A DNA stretch of 64,000 nucleotides. It comes from Solwaraspora sp. WMMD406 (GTDB lineage Bacteria > Actinomycetota > Actinomycetes > Mycobacteriales > Micromonosporaceae). The notes under the pieces are model-generated. The model worked only from the letters and a program-made list of their open reading frames with translations. It ran no database searches and was not told where the DNA came from. Of this stretch, positions 63,316 through 64,000 are shown piece by piece. The translations under genes were made by a program, and so were the position numbers. Numbering within the stretch: the stretch's first letter is position 1; every line of letters starts with the position of its first letter. The DNA lies in assembly GCF_029626025.1 (NCBI RefSeq), contig NZ_JARUBF010000001.1, positions 4,526,001 to 4,590,000 on the forward strand, in the 5' to 3' direction.

Positions 63316-64000
63316 TCAACGCTCCGCCTGTTGTGCGATCACCTCGCGGGCCAACTGCCGGTAGTTGCGGGCACCGGACGAGGCCGGGTCGAGGCTGGTG
63401 ATCGGAGCGCCCGCGACGGTCGACTCCGGGAACTTGACGGTCTTGGTGATCACCGTCTGATAGACCTTGTCACCGAAGGCCTCGACGACCCGCTGCAGGA
63501 CCTGACGGCAGTGCGTGGTCCGGCTGTCGTACATGGTGGCGAGGATGCCTTCGAGCTCCAGGTCGAAGTTGAGCCGCTCCCGGACCTTGTCGATCGTGTC
63601 GAGCAGCAACGCCACGCCACGCAGGCTGAAGAACTCACACTCCAGCGGGATCAGTACGCCGTGCGCGACGGTCAACGCGTTGATGGCGAGCAGACCGAGC
63701 GACGGCTGGCAGTCGATCAGGACGTAGTCGTACTCCTTGCGGATCGACTTGAGCACCCGGGCCAGGGCCATCTCCCGGGCGACCTCGTTGACCAGCTGGA
63801 TCTCGGCGGCCGACAGGTCGATGTTGGCGGGCAGCAGGTGCAGACCGGCGACGTCGGTCTTGATCAGGACGTCTTCGGCGGTGACGTCGTCCTGCATGAG
63901 CAGGTTGTAGACCGACAGGTCGAGATTGTGGGGATTGACGCCGAGACCGACCGACAGCGCGCCCTGCGGGTCGAAGTCCACCAGCAGGACCTTGCGACCG
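63316..64000 (-). CDS. parA: ParA/MinD-type chromosome-partition ATPase (N-terminus outside window)
   Basis: The window holds the last 227 residues. VLLVDFDPQGALSVGLGVN contains the second conserved ATPase segment, YVLIDCQPSLGLLAINAL is the Walker-B region and VTKTVKFPESTVAGAPITSLD the C-terminal signature. The Walker-A (deviant KGG-K) lies beyond the right edge. The ParA-ScpA-ScpB-RluB order is conserved in actinomycetes, so this is the SMC-linked copy rather than the oriC-linked ParA. Confidence 0.92.
   Translation of the reverse strand, partial: GRKVLLVDFDPQGALSVGLGVNPHNLDLSVYNLLMQDDVTAEDVLIKTDVAGLHLLPANIDLSAAEIQLVNEVAREMALARVLKSIRKEYDYVLIDCQPSLGLLAINALTVAHGVLIPLECEFFSLRGVALLLDTIDKVRERLNFDLELEGILATMYDSRTTHCRQVLQRVVEAFGDKVYQTVITKTVKFPESTVAGAPITSLDPASSGARNYRQLAREVIAQQAER

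Overview
The window is very GC-rich, uses many GTG starts, and is packed with short 4-base overlaps between genes. Gene content (a mycothiol-type enzyme domain, an AfsR/SARP regulator, a second gyrase-like ParC/ParE pair, an Spo0M homologue, a GH10 xylanase with a CBM2) points to a filamentous actinomycete, most likely of the Micromonosporaceae. The family-level placement is inferred from gene content, not from any database search.

Layout. 1-9 kb: a partial haem-type membrane protein, small secreted proteins, a flavin/F420-type oxidoreductase, pirin, an MFS transporter, an SDR, and a NarL/DesK-type two-component pair divergent from a DUF2306 membrane protein. 9-17 kb: a SecD-P1-like protein divergent from an Hsp70-like protein, an adhE gene broken by a large internal deletion, an ASCH/maleylpyruvate-isomerase-like fusion and a GNAT enzyme separated by a perfect 23-bp palindrome. 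17-26 kb: a molybdopterin oxidase/flavin reductase/zinc-ribbon trio, a MazEF-like module beside a ten-copy decamer tandem repeat, soluble transhydrogenase, a serine hydrolase preceded by ATG-bearing 14-bp repeats, a MEDS sensor with an RsbW-like kinase, a CaCA exchanger and Spo0M.

27-42.7 kb: an AfsR-type regulator next to the most interesting block, two divergent operons. The minus operon encodes an aminotransferase, an epimerase, a UbiA/DPPR-synthase-like prenyltransferase, three membrane GT2 enzymes, a membrane-anchored EEP hydrolase and an LPG-synthase-TM protein. The plus operon encodes a fourth GT2, a CE4 deacetylase, a methyltransferase and a GT87-like GT-C enzyme. Together they look like a polyprenyl-phosphate-linked (amino)sugar pathway for decorating a surface glycan or glycolipid, with a logic resembling Arn/Nax systems of Gram-negatives.

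42.7-58 kb: parC-parE, a secreted xylanase whose promoter carries two palindromes, a translationally coupled olefin (oleA-oleBC-oleD) operon, a MuiA-like protein, a Gfo/Idh/MocA-ThuA pair, a remnant of a DUF234-type ATPase and tRNA-Pro(GGG). 58.5-64 kb: the conserved core der-cmk-rluB-scpB-scpA-parA, all on the minus strand.
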